Below are positions 1 to 5,076 of a stretch of 14,402 nt of DNA, in pieces; within the stretch, counting starts at the first letter, position 1, and the number at the start of each line of letters is the position of its first letter. Position numbers and translations under genes: made by a program. Under the pieces are notes generated by a model, which was given only the letters and a program-made list of their open reading frames with translations, was not told the origin of the DNA and did no database searches. Origin of the DNA: Balneolales bacterium (lineage in GTDB: Bacteria; Bacteroidota; Rhodothermia; Balneolales; Natronogracilivirgulaceae); contig SKYW01000258.1 of NCBI GenBank assembly GCA_007127695.1, positions 1 through 14,402 of the forward strand, written 5' to 3'.

Positions 1-52
1 CGAAGTGTGCTCCCGATTTGAGAAGCTCTTCGACAGAGGCTGCTTTTGCCAT
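1..52 (-). CDS. rpsB: 30S ribosomal protein S2, 5' end only
   Basis: The first 17 codons are readable and translate as MAKAASVEELLKSGAHF, the standard N-terminus of bacterial ribosomal protein S2 (family knowledge: S2 binds the 30S head/body junction together with S1). The gene continues beyond the left edge, so nothing can be said about the rest. It lies 138 nt downstream of rpsI on the same strand, in the rplM-rpsI-rpsB order common in Bacteroidota, where tsf usually follows. The long spacer contains inverted repeats (77-134) that could be its leader. Confidence 0.9.
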   Translation of the reverse strand, partial: MAKAASVEELLKSGAHF

Positions 53-76
53 GATCGTAGGAGTTGTATGTTGAGG

Positions 77-134
77 TTTGTCCACTATGCAGGTCAACCT
101 CATGGACAAATCCGATCACCCGTACGGGATCCCG
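77..134 (-). promoter_or_regulatory. Inverted repeats in the rpsI-rpsB spacer (candidate S2 leader)
   Basis: The 138-nt spacer holds two inverted structures. TTTGTCCA (77-84) pairs with TGGACAAA (103-110) around an 18-nt loop. Two overlapping 10-bp palindromes follow, CCCGTACGGG (119-128) and CGGGATCCCG (125-134). Neither is followed by a T-run on the minus strand, so this is not a simple terminator. In many bacteria rpsB mRNA is autoregulated by S2 through its leader; assigning that role here is inference. Confidence 0.35.
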
Positions 135-190
135 GACACCCAGCCATGAGTCGCTGCATATGTGTGATAATGATTTCGGTAAGGTGAAAA

Positions 191-577
191 TCAGCGCTTG
201 GAGAACTGGAACTTCTTCCGTGCCTTCGGCTGGCCGTATTTTTTACGTTCGACCATCCTGTCGTCCCGGGTAAGCAGGTCGTTGGTCTTCAGTACGTTGT
301 GCGTTTCCGGCTCAAATGTGTTCAACGCCCGGGCGATACCCAGTTGCACGGCATCAGCCTGTCCGGTAACGCCGCCTCCGCGGACCGTGACCTTGACATC
401 GTACTTGCCGGTGGTTTCGGTGACCTTGAACGGCAGGTTGACGGCAATCTGCTGCGATGGCAGCACAAAATAGGTCTCGAACGGTTTGTTGTTAACCAGG
501 ATCTCCCCTTTGCCAGGCTGGACGTATACGCGTGCAGTCGAAGTTTTTCTGCGGCCGATAAAAGATTGATTAGCCAT
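191..577 (-). CDS. rpsI: 30S ribosomal protein S9
   Basis: A 128-residue protein of usual S9 length. The N-terminal part carries the S9 signature IGRRKTSTARVYV (residues 7-19). The middle has TVRGGGVTGQADAVQLGIARAL, given here as TVRGGGVTGQ then ADAVQLGIARAL. The C-terminus is the basic tail ending KARKKFQFSKR, which in the family reaches the decoding-centre tRNAs and always ends in Lys-Arg. It starts 2 nt after the rplM stop codon, so the two are translated together, as in nearly all bacteria. No Shine-Dalgarno sequence precedes it, which is consistent with coupling to rplM. Confidence 0.97.
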   Translation of the reverse strand: MANQSFIGRRKTSTARVYVQPGKGEILVNNKPFETYFVLPSQQIAVNLPFKVTETTGKYDVKVTVRGGGVTGQADAVQLGIARALNTFEPETHNVLKTNDLLTRDDRMVERKKYGQPKARKKFQFSKR

Positions 578-579
578 GT

Positions 580-1023
580 TCAGAGTTCGATTTTTTCAGG
601 TTTCTGCGCGACCAGGGTGTGCTCCGGTCCGGCAAAAACACGCAGGTTGGTTAAGATTTTTCGGCCGAGCCGGTTTTTTGGAAGCATGCCCTTGATGGCA
701 TTGCGAACAAGAAAAGTAGGATCTTTTTTCAGCATCTGCTCCGGAGTGGTGAACGTCGTTCCTCCCGGATATCCGGAGTGGCGGAAATACAGCTTTTCCT
801 GCATTTTCTTTCCGGACAGACTCACTTTTTCCGCATTGATCACAATGACATTGTCGCCCGTATCAATGTGGGGAGTGAACTCGGGTTTGTGCTTGCCCCG
901 GAGAATGGAAGCAATTTTGCTCCCAAGACGACCCAGAGGCTGGCCTTCTGCATCCACTACCAGCCATTTCTTCCGGACGTCAGCAGGTTTGGCCGAATAT
1001 GTTTTGAAGCTCTCGGTTTTCAC
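580..1023 (-). CDS. rplM: 50S ribosomal protein L13
   Basis: Encodes L13, an early-assembling 50S protein. The signature run starts at [16 protein letters not shown] near the N-terminus, followed by [20 protein letters not shown] and the central [13 protein letters not shown]. The end, [19 protein letters not shown], fits L13. The frame stays open upstream to 1197, but the extra residues do not resemble L13. I chose the GTG at 1023, which gives 147 residues, the family's normal size, and sits about 50 nt after the predicted promoter. An ATG at 1059-1057 is out of frame. It is the first gene of the rplM-rpsI-rpsB operon. Confidence 0.93.
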   Translation of the reverse strand: MKTESFKTYSAKPADVRKKWLVVDAEGQPLGRLGSKIASILRGKHKPEFTPHIDTGDNVIVINAEKVSLSGKKMQEKLYFRHSGYPGGTTFTTPEQMLKKDPTFLVRNAIKGMLPKNRLGRKILTNLRVFAGPEHTLVAQKPEKIEL

Positions 1024-1049
1024 GGTGATATAATTTTTGGAATCACTAA

Positions 1050-1065
1050 ATAAAACATGTTTTAT
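1050..1065. repeat. 16-bp perfect palindrome in the rplM 5' region
   Basis: ATAAAACATGTTTTAT reads the same on both strands. It lies between the predicted rplM promoter (1076-1107) and the GTG start (1023), about where transcription should begin or just after. It could be a protein operator or part of a short RNA leader structure. Family knowledge: L13 represses its own operon through the leader in E. coli. No proof of function from sequence alone. Confidence 0.5.
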
Positions 1066-1075
1066 GACAAGTCTG

Positions 1076-1107
1076 GAAAGATAAAATATTATTGCAACTC
1101 TTGCAAA
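1076..1107 (-). promoter_or_regulatory. Promoter of rplM-rpsI-rpsB (Bacteroidota type)
   Basis: Read on the minus strand, TTTG (1107-1104) is followed after exactly 20 nt by TATCTTTC (1083-1076). The Bacteroidota primary-sigma consensus is TTTG-N19/20-TAnnTTTG, so only the last base of the -7 element differs. Transcription would begin near 1070 and leave a leader of about 45 nt before the GTG start. Confidence 0.6.
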
Positions 1108-1167
1108 TAAGGAATCACCCTGAAATTCCCCCTGTGTGCCTGCAACATGCCGTTGCGTGTATCCATC

Positions 1168-1194
1168 GCAAACCCTGATGCAAACCCTGATGCA
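1168..1194. repeat. 12-bp tandem duplication
   Basis: GCAAACCCTGAT occurs twice head to tail (1168-1179 and 1180-1191) and is followed by the first three bases of a third unit. It lies in the non-coding stretch between the rplM promoter and the hydrolase gene. The copies are identical, so the duplication is probably recent. Confidence 0.75.
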
Positions 1195-1281
1195 CATGCT
1201 GTTTCACAAGATGTCTGCACGCGGGGAATACGTCATGGAAAAGCGCTTTGCGCAAGATATTTTTTTTGCATTTCATTTCAG

Positions 1282-1322
1282 GTTCACCCATATTACAACT
1301 GCACCTTCCCCCTCGGGTGAAC
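1282..1322 (+). promoter_or_regulatory. Inverted repeat upstream of a terminator (candidate leader RNA or sRNA)
   Basis: GTTCACCC (1282-1289) pairs with GGGTGAAC (1315-1322), an 8-bp perfect stem around a 25-nt loop. It is followed 20 nt later by the strong terminator at 1342-1376. Stem plus terminator on the plus strand resembles either the end of a small RNA or a transcription attenuator in the hydrolase leader. No known riboswitch core was recognised. The rest of 1108-1505 shows no credible protein gene. Confidence 0.35.
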
Positions 1323-1341
1323 GTGCTTGCAGGGACATGAT

Positions 1342-1376
1342 AAAAGGGCGTATTACTCGTTAATGCGCCCTTTTTT
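1342..1376 (+). terminator. Strong intrinsic terminator in a gene-free stretch
   Basis: AAAAGGGCGTATTA (1342-1355) pairs with TAATGCGCCCTTTT (1361-1374) around the loop CTCGT. The stem is 14 bp with one G-T pair and runs into six T residues (1371-1376). In the minus direction the stem is followed by TTTTATCA, so it may be partly bidirectional. No gene ends just upstream on the plus strand, and the next plus-strand start is 130 nt downstream (1506). Confidence 0.8.
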
Positions 1377-1505
1377 GTGTCTATTTGTATATAATGGAAC
1401 AATTATCAGAATGAAATGGCCATGACCGAAATCCGACACGCAGGAGCATGATTATAATCGTCATGGACATTCTATGTGACCTATTGAATCAAAAAATATT
1501 AACAC

Positions 1506-2744
1506 ATGAAACACGGATATGTGATCTTCCTGCTGGCGGTGACCGCCGGCCTCCTGCACGGCCACGCCATGTTGCCCGGAAAGGTATCGGCGCAACCCCT
1601 CACCTATGCATCGCCGGAAGAGATGGGAATGGACCGCCACCAGCTCATGCGGGTCGATTCGCTCATCCTCGATGCCATCAGGTCCGAACTGACCCCGGGC
1701 GCCGTGCTCGTAGTGGTGCGCGACAGCGTCATCGTCTATGAAAATGCCTGGGGATGGACCCGGCGTGTGCCCGAACTGCAGGATATGCAGACCAGCACCA
1801 TCTTCGATCTGGCTTCACTCACCAAACCCCTTGCCACAGCCACTGCCGTGATGAAACTGGTGGAGGACGGACGTATCCGGCTCACCGATCCGATATCCAA
1901 ATTCGTACCCGAATTTGCCCGGTTTGGTGGAGAGGACCTGCCGCTGCGCGACCAGCCCCGTATCATCCACCTTCTGACCCATACGGCCGGACTGCCTTCC
2001 TATGCCCCGGTACGCGAGCTGAAAAGAGCCTTCGGCGACGAAGCCGGGGACAACCTGATGGCCCACCTGTGCGCGCTTCCCGACCGCACCGCCCCGGGCG
2101 CCGCAATGACCTACAGCTGCCCGAGTTTCATCACCCTGCAACAGGTGGTGGAAGCCGTCACCGGAACCGACATGCACTCATGGACCCGCGACCAGCTTTA
2201 CGCTCCGCTCGGAATGGAAGAGACGTTTTTCCTGCCCATCGGTGAACCGGCAGACCTTGAAATCCTGGACCGCATCGCACCCACCGTCTACAACAGACGG
2301 GAAGGGGTCATTGCCGGCATCGTACACGATCCGCTGGCACGTGAAGTGATGGGCGGCATCTCGGGCAATGCCGGACTCTTTTCCACGGCCGGCGACCTCG
2401 CCGTTTTTGCCGCGATGATGCTGAATGATGGCGCCATCAACGGCAAACGGATCCTGTCCCCGGCAACCGTCCGCGCCATGACAACAGCTCCGGCAGGATT
2501 CGAATCGTTCGGCCGGGCACTCGGTTGGGACCTGGCCTCCTCGTTCGCATCCAACCAGGGGGATCTCTTCGGAAGGAACACCTTCGGCCATACCGGATAC
2601 ACCGGCACGTCCATGGTACTGGATCCCGACACCCGCACCGCGGTGATCCTGCTCACCAACCGCGTCTATCCGGACGACACGACCAGCGTGGTGGATCTGC
2701 GCGCCAAAGTGGCCAATGTGGTGGCCGCGTCCATTCTGGAATGA
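1506..2744 (+). CDS. Exported serine hydrolase, beta-lactamase/PBP4* family (PF00144)
   Basis: A 412-residue protein with an N-terminal signal peptide (about 1-29, cleavage likely after VSA). The catalytic motifs of the class C beta-lactamase/DD-peptidase fold are present in order: SLTK with nucleophile Ser104 and Lys107, YSC at 203-205 in the place of YxN, and HTG at 362-364 inside FGHTGYTGTS. MGGISGNAGLFSTAGDLAVF (282-301) is a hallmark of the family. Its strand ends TNRVYP, as in the hydrolase domains attached to NagZ-type glucosaminidases in Bacteroidota. It probably acts on peptidoglycan-derived or other ester/amide substrates in the periplasm; the substrate cannot be read from sequence, and antibiotic resistance should not be assumed. 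The start is preceded by an A-rich stretch and no Shine-Dalgarno. Its stop codon lies inside a tandem repeat. Confidence 0.9.
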   Translation: MKHGYVIFLLAVTAGLLHGHAMLPGKVSAQPLTYASPEEMGMDRHQLMRVDSLILDAIRSELTPGAVLVVVRDSVIVYENAWGWTRRVPELQDMQTSTIFDLASLTKPLATATAVMKLVEDGRIRLTDPISKFVPEFARFGGEDLPLRDQPRIIHLLTHTAGLPSYAPVRELKRAFGDEAGDNLMAHLCALPDRTAPGAAMTYSCPSFITLQQVVEAVTGTDMHSWTRDQLYAPLGMEETFFLPIGEPADLEILDRIAPTVYNRREGVIAGIVHDPLAREVMGGISGNAGLFSTAGDLAVFAAMMLNDGAINGKRILSPATVRAMTTAPAGFESFGRALGWDLASSFASNQGDLFGRNTFGHTGYTGTSMVLDPDTRTAVILLTNRVYPDDTTSVVDLRAKVANVVAASILE

Positions 2745-2815
2745 CTCCCTGTCCACCGATTTATTCCAACCTTTTTTAATGACCCCCTGTCCACCGGTTT
2801 TCCCCAACCTTTTTA
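2741..2815 (+). repeat. Tandem duplication of about 38 bp spanning the hydrolase stop codon
   Basis: Unit 1 (2741-2778) and unit 2 (2779-2815) both begin ATGACYCCCTGTCCACCG and end CCAACC followed by a T-run and TTA. They differ at about six positions and one T. Unit 1 contains the TGA stop (2742-2744), so the copied segment is the very end of the gene plus its spacer. The spacer before the SOD gene is largely made of this repeat. Confidence 0.85.
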
Positions 2816-2874
2816 TTTGTTTCGGTGTTACAAAAGAGTACTGCTACAAAAAACCACAATAAAATCCAGATGTT

Positions 2875-3645
2875 ATGAATCGACGAGATTATCTGAGATC
2901 CACGATGGGCGGATTTGCTTTCCTCGGAACGGTCGGGATGGGGTCGTCCCTGGCTTCCGCATCAGCCGCCTCCTCGAAAAACCTGTCTGATATGGCCGCA
3001 TCGGCCGGTCTGACATCCCTTGCAGGGAATCATCCGGAAGAGTACAAGCTACCTCAGCTCGCCTACTCCTACGATGCCCTGGAGCCGCACATCGACGCAC
3101 AGACGATGGAGCTCCATCACAGCATCCATCATCAGGGTTACGTGAACGGACTCAACAACGCGCTGGCCAAATTGAAGGAAGCACGTGAGAACGACGATTT
3201 TGCACTGGTCAAGCATTGGTCGAAGGAGGTGGGATTCCACGGTGCGGGTCACTTCCTGCATGCTGTTTTCTGGGATGTCATGAGTCCGGATGGCGGCGGG
3301 GAGCCGTCGGATGCCGACCTTGTACAGGCCATCAACTCTTCCTTCGGTAGTTTCGGAAACTTCAAGGCGCACTACATAGCTGCCTCCGGTGCTGTGGAGG
3401 GAAGCGGCTGGGGCATCCTGGCATGGGAGCCTTTCGGCGACCGGCTGCTTGTGTTCCAGGCAGAGAAACACCAGAATCTGTCGCCGATGGTGACGGTGCC
3501 GCTGCTGCCGATCGATGTCTGGGAACATGCCTACTACCTCAGATACCAGAATCGTCGCGGCGACTACGTCCGCGCCTTCATGAATGTCGTCGACTGGGAT
3601 GCCGTGGCCCGGCGCTATCACGAGGCCCGGCAAATGCTCGGTTGA
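2875..3645 (+). CDS. sodA: Fe/Mn superoxide dismutase with twin-arginine leader
   Basis: Converts superoxide to oxygen and hydrogen peroxide. The mature domain (about 57-256) matches the Fe/Mn family: LPQLAYSYDALEPHIDAQTM, then metal ligands His81 (MELHHSIHHQGYVN), His129 (GHFLHAVFW), Asp214 and His218 (DVWEHAYYLRYQNRR). Gly125, four residues before His129, and Gln200 (HQNLSP) are the outer-sphere arrangement typical of Mn-type enzymes; Fe or cambialistic use cannot be excluded. About 50 residues precede the usual start, beginning MNRRDYLRSTMGGFAFLG, an Arg-Arg motif followed by a hydrophobic stretch and small residues, i.e. a Tat signal. This suggests folded, metal-loaded export to the periplasm. 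A weak promoter match (TTTG at 2816-2819, TACTGCTA at 2839-2846) lies upstream. Single-gene unit ending at the terminator at 3752-3783. Confidence 0.94.
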   Translation: MNRRDYLRSTMGGFAFLGTVGMGSSLASASAASSKNLSDMAASAGLTSLAGNHPEEYKLPQLAYSYDALEPHIDAQTMELHHSIHHQGYVNGLNNALAKLKEARENDDFALVKHWSKEVGFHGAGHFLHAVFWDVMSPDGGGEPSDADLVQAINSSFGSFGNFKAHYIAASGAVEGSGWGILAWEPFGDRLLVFQAEKHQNLSPMVTVPLLPIDVWEHAYYLRYQNRRGDYVRAFMNVVDWDAVARRYHEARQMLG

Positions 3646-3683
3646 CATCGTTTTTTTGACATCGTCTTGTTGACATCGTTGGC
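3642..3683 (+). repeat. Three 14-bp tandem repeats spanning the SOD stop codon
   Basis: TTGACATCGT recurs at 3642, 3656 and 3670, an exact 14-bp period, with a variable 4-base tail (TTTT, CTTG, TGGC). The first copy contains the TGA stop (3643-3645). It has the same topology as the repeat at the end of the hydrolase gene but an unrelated sequence. Confidence 0.85.
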
Positions 3684-3719
3684 TGTTTTTCCGTTATTGC
3701 GCGTACAACCCTAACCAAC

Positions 3720-3740
3720 GTAAGGAACATCAGGCCTTAC
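3720..3740 (+). other. Small hairpin upstream of the SOD terminator
   Basis: GTAAGG (3720-3725) pairs with CCTTAC (3735-3740) around a 9-nt loop. It lies 11 nt before the terminator stem. It may simply stabilise the 3' end of the SOD mRNA, or be part of a short processed RNA. Confidence 0.3.
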
Positions 3741-3751
3741 TACTTGCATTG

Positions 3752-3783
3752 GCCCGCCATCCACGGATGAGCGGGCTTTTTTT
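3752..3783 (+). terminator. Intrinsic terminator of the SOD gene
   Basis: GCCCGCCATC (3752-3761) pairs with GATG and GCGGGC (3766-3769 and 3771-3776) with a single bulged A and the loop CACG, followed by seven T residues (3777-3783). On the minus strand no T-run follows the stem, so it serves the plus-strand gene. The T-run touches the stop codon of the convergent monooxygenase gene. Confidence 0.85.
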
Positions 3784-4945
3784 ATAGTCCCTGCATGGTG
3801 AAACGATGGCGCAGCGATCGGCGAAGCGGAGTGCCCAGCAGCAGGCGCACCGCCTGGTTGCGCAAGGCTGAAAACCGGCTGCGATTGCCCAGCAGCATGT
3901 TGAACTCAGCCCGACGGATCACTTTTTCGGCCCGGCTCCGTGCCTTGCGATCATATTTTCGCGAAGCGTCGTCCAACGGAACCCCCTCCCGGATTACGGA
4001 GGCAATGCCGCGAACCGCCTCTGCGGCGTGGATCCACCCCAGGTTCATGCCCTGTCCGCCTATCGGACTGACAACATGGGCCGAGTCGCCGGCCAGCACC
4101 ACCCTGCCTTTCCAGAAACGCTCTGCCAGGTAGCGCTCCACACCAAAAACGGAAAACATGGAGCAACTTTCCGGATCGGGACCGATACCGCATCGCTGCT
4201 GCACCTGCTCCGCAAAGGCCGGCGCTTTCTCTTCTGGATCCGCCTGGTCAAGCTGCATCACCCATCGCCGGATGCCGCCTGGCAACGGAAAACACTCCAC
4301 GAGTCCGGCCGGACTCAAAAAGATCATCGCATCCGTGCCGTAGCCGGTTTGATCGCTGAAGTCGCCCATGGCATACCGATGCGGATAGGGTCCGCCATCG
4401 AAAGGGATCCCGGCCAGCTGCCGGACCGTACTCCGTTTCCCGTCGCAGCCCAGGACCAGCTTTGCGCGCAGGTCCATGGTCCTGCCGTTCCGGGCCTCTT
4501 TCACTGCCACCTCGCAGTGATCCTCTCTTTGTTCGATGCCCGTGACCGTAATGCCCCGCTGCAGGATCCCGGGTTTGAGTTCAACCAGTTTTTGTGAAAA
4601 AATCAGCTCCGTAATCCACTGCGGTATGGTGAGGATGTAGTTGAAAGGCGGCGAAATCGCACGGAAGTCAAGGGTGCCAAGCGGCGCGCGGTGACGGGAC
4701 ATGGCGTGCCCCTGCCGGATGATCAGCCCCTTTTCCAGAAATGGATCCAGCAAGCCCGCTTCCGACATCAGCCGAAGTGACGGGGGATGGATGCCGATGG
4801 ACCGTGAATGCAGGATCGGCTCGCTGTTCCGCTCAAGCAACAGGACATCCAGTCCGGCCTGTTGTGCCAGGACCCCGGCCAGCAAACCCACCGGCCCGGC
4901 TCCCGTGATGATCAGGTCATACGTTTTCTCTTCAGATAGATACAT
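3782..4945 (-). CDS. Class A FAD-dependent monooxygenase (PHBH/UbiH fold)
   Basis: A 387-residue flavoprotein with all three class A motifs: the N-terminal dinucleotide fold GAGPVG (15-20) with an acidic residue ending the second strand (Glu38), the DG motif GCDGKRSTVR (166-175), and the GD motif GRVVLAGDSAH (280-290) followed by PIGGQGMNLG. Such enzymes use FAD and NAD(P)H to hydroxylate aromatic rings. No signal peptide or transmembrane segment is seen. It is the last gene of the minus block, downstream of a type III PKS and a methyltransferase, which points to ring hydroxylation of the polyketide product; SrsC plays this role in the Streptomyces srs operon (family knowledge, applied here by analogy). 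Its start ATG is preceded by TTTGAATAAAA from the end of a 19-bp repeat array. No terminator is evident for this strand. Confidence 0.9.
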   Translation of the reverse strand: MYLSEEKTYDLIITGAGPVGLLAGVLAQQAGLDVLLLERNSEPILHSRSIGIHPPSLRLMSEAGLLDPFLEKGLIIRQGHAMSRHRAPLGTLDFRAISPPFNYILTIPQWITELIFSQKLVELKPGILQRGITVTGIEQREDHCEVAVKEARNGRTMDLRAKLVLGCDGKRSTVRQLAGIPFDGGPYPHRYAMGDFSDQTGYGTDAMIFLSPAGLVECFPLPGGIRRWVMQLDQADPEEKAPAFAEQVQQRCGIGPDPESCSMFSVFGVERYLAERFWKGRVVLAGDSAHVVSPIGGQGMNLGWIHAAEAVRGIASVIREGVPLDDASRKYDRKARSRAEKVIRRAEFNMLLGNRSRFSALRNQAVRLLLGTPLRRSLRHRFTMQGL

Positions 4946-4951
4946 TTTTAT

Positions 4952-5076
4952 TCAAATCTTCTTTGTCACATAAAATCAGCCTTGTCATATAGAATCAGCC
5001 TTGTTAGATAAAACTTTCACTGTCACTGCCTTGTCACAAAAAACCTGCACTCTCACACAAAACCTGCCTTGTCATA
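4952..5076 (-). repeat. Six-unit 19-bp tandem array between methyltransferase and monooxygenase
   Basis: On the minus strand the units are TATGACAAGGCAGGTTTTG (5076-5058), TGTGAGAGTGCAGGTTTTT (5057-5039), an expanded 30-bp unit starting TGTGACAAGGCAG (5038-5009), TCTAACAAGGCTGATTCTA (5008-4990), TATGACAAGGCTGATTTTA (4989-4971) and TGTGACAAAGAAGATTTGA (4970-4952). The first unit encodes the C-terminal residues YDKAGF of the methyltransferase, and the second holds its stop codon. The array fills almost the whole spacer up to the monooxygenase start. The units are degenerate and have no spacers, so this is not CRISPR. Confidence 0.9.

Noticed and set aside
580..1197. L13 with a 58-residue N-terminal extension
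   Set aside because: The upstream residues derive from the promoter region and the 12-bp duplication and lack similarity to L13; the predicted transcript starts downstream of them.
1276..1330. Possible TPP or other known riboswitch
   Set aside because: A CAGGTTCACCC-like string is present, but the CTGAGA and other conserved core segments of the TPP element are missing.
1136..1363. 75-codon plus-strand open frame in the rplM-hydrolase spacer
   Set aside because: Runs through the 12-bp duplication and ends in the terminator stem; composition is not coding-like and no start signal is seen.
1506..2744. Antibiotic-resistance beta-lactamase
   Set aside because: The fold and SxxK motif match the broad PF00144 family, but the motifs resemble peptidoglycan-related esterase/peptidase members rather than AmpC enzymes.
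3752..3783. Shared terminator for both convergent genes
   Set aside because: Only the plus strand has a T-run after the stem; on the minus strand the stem is followed by CCAATGC.
4952..5076. Possible CRISPR array
   Set aside because: The 19-bp units are adjacent with no unique spacers, are degenerate, and the first is protein coding.
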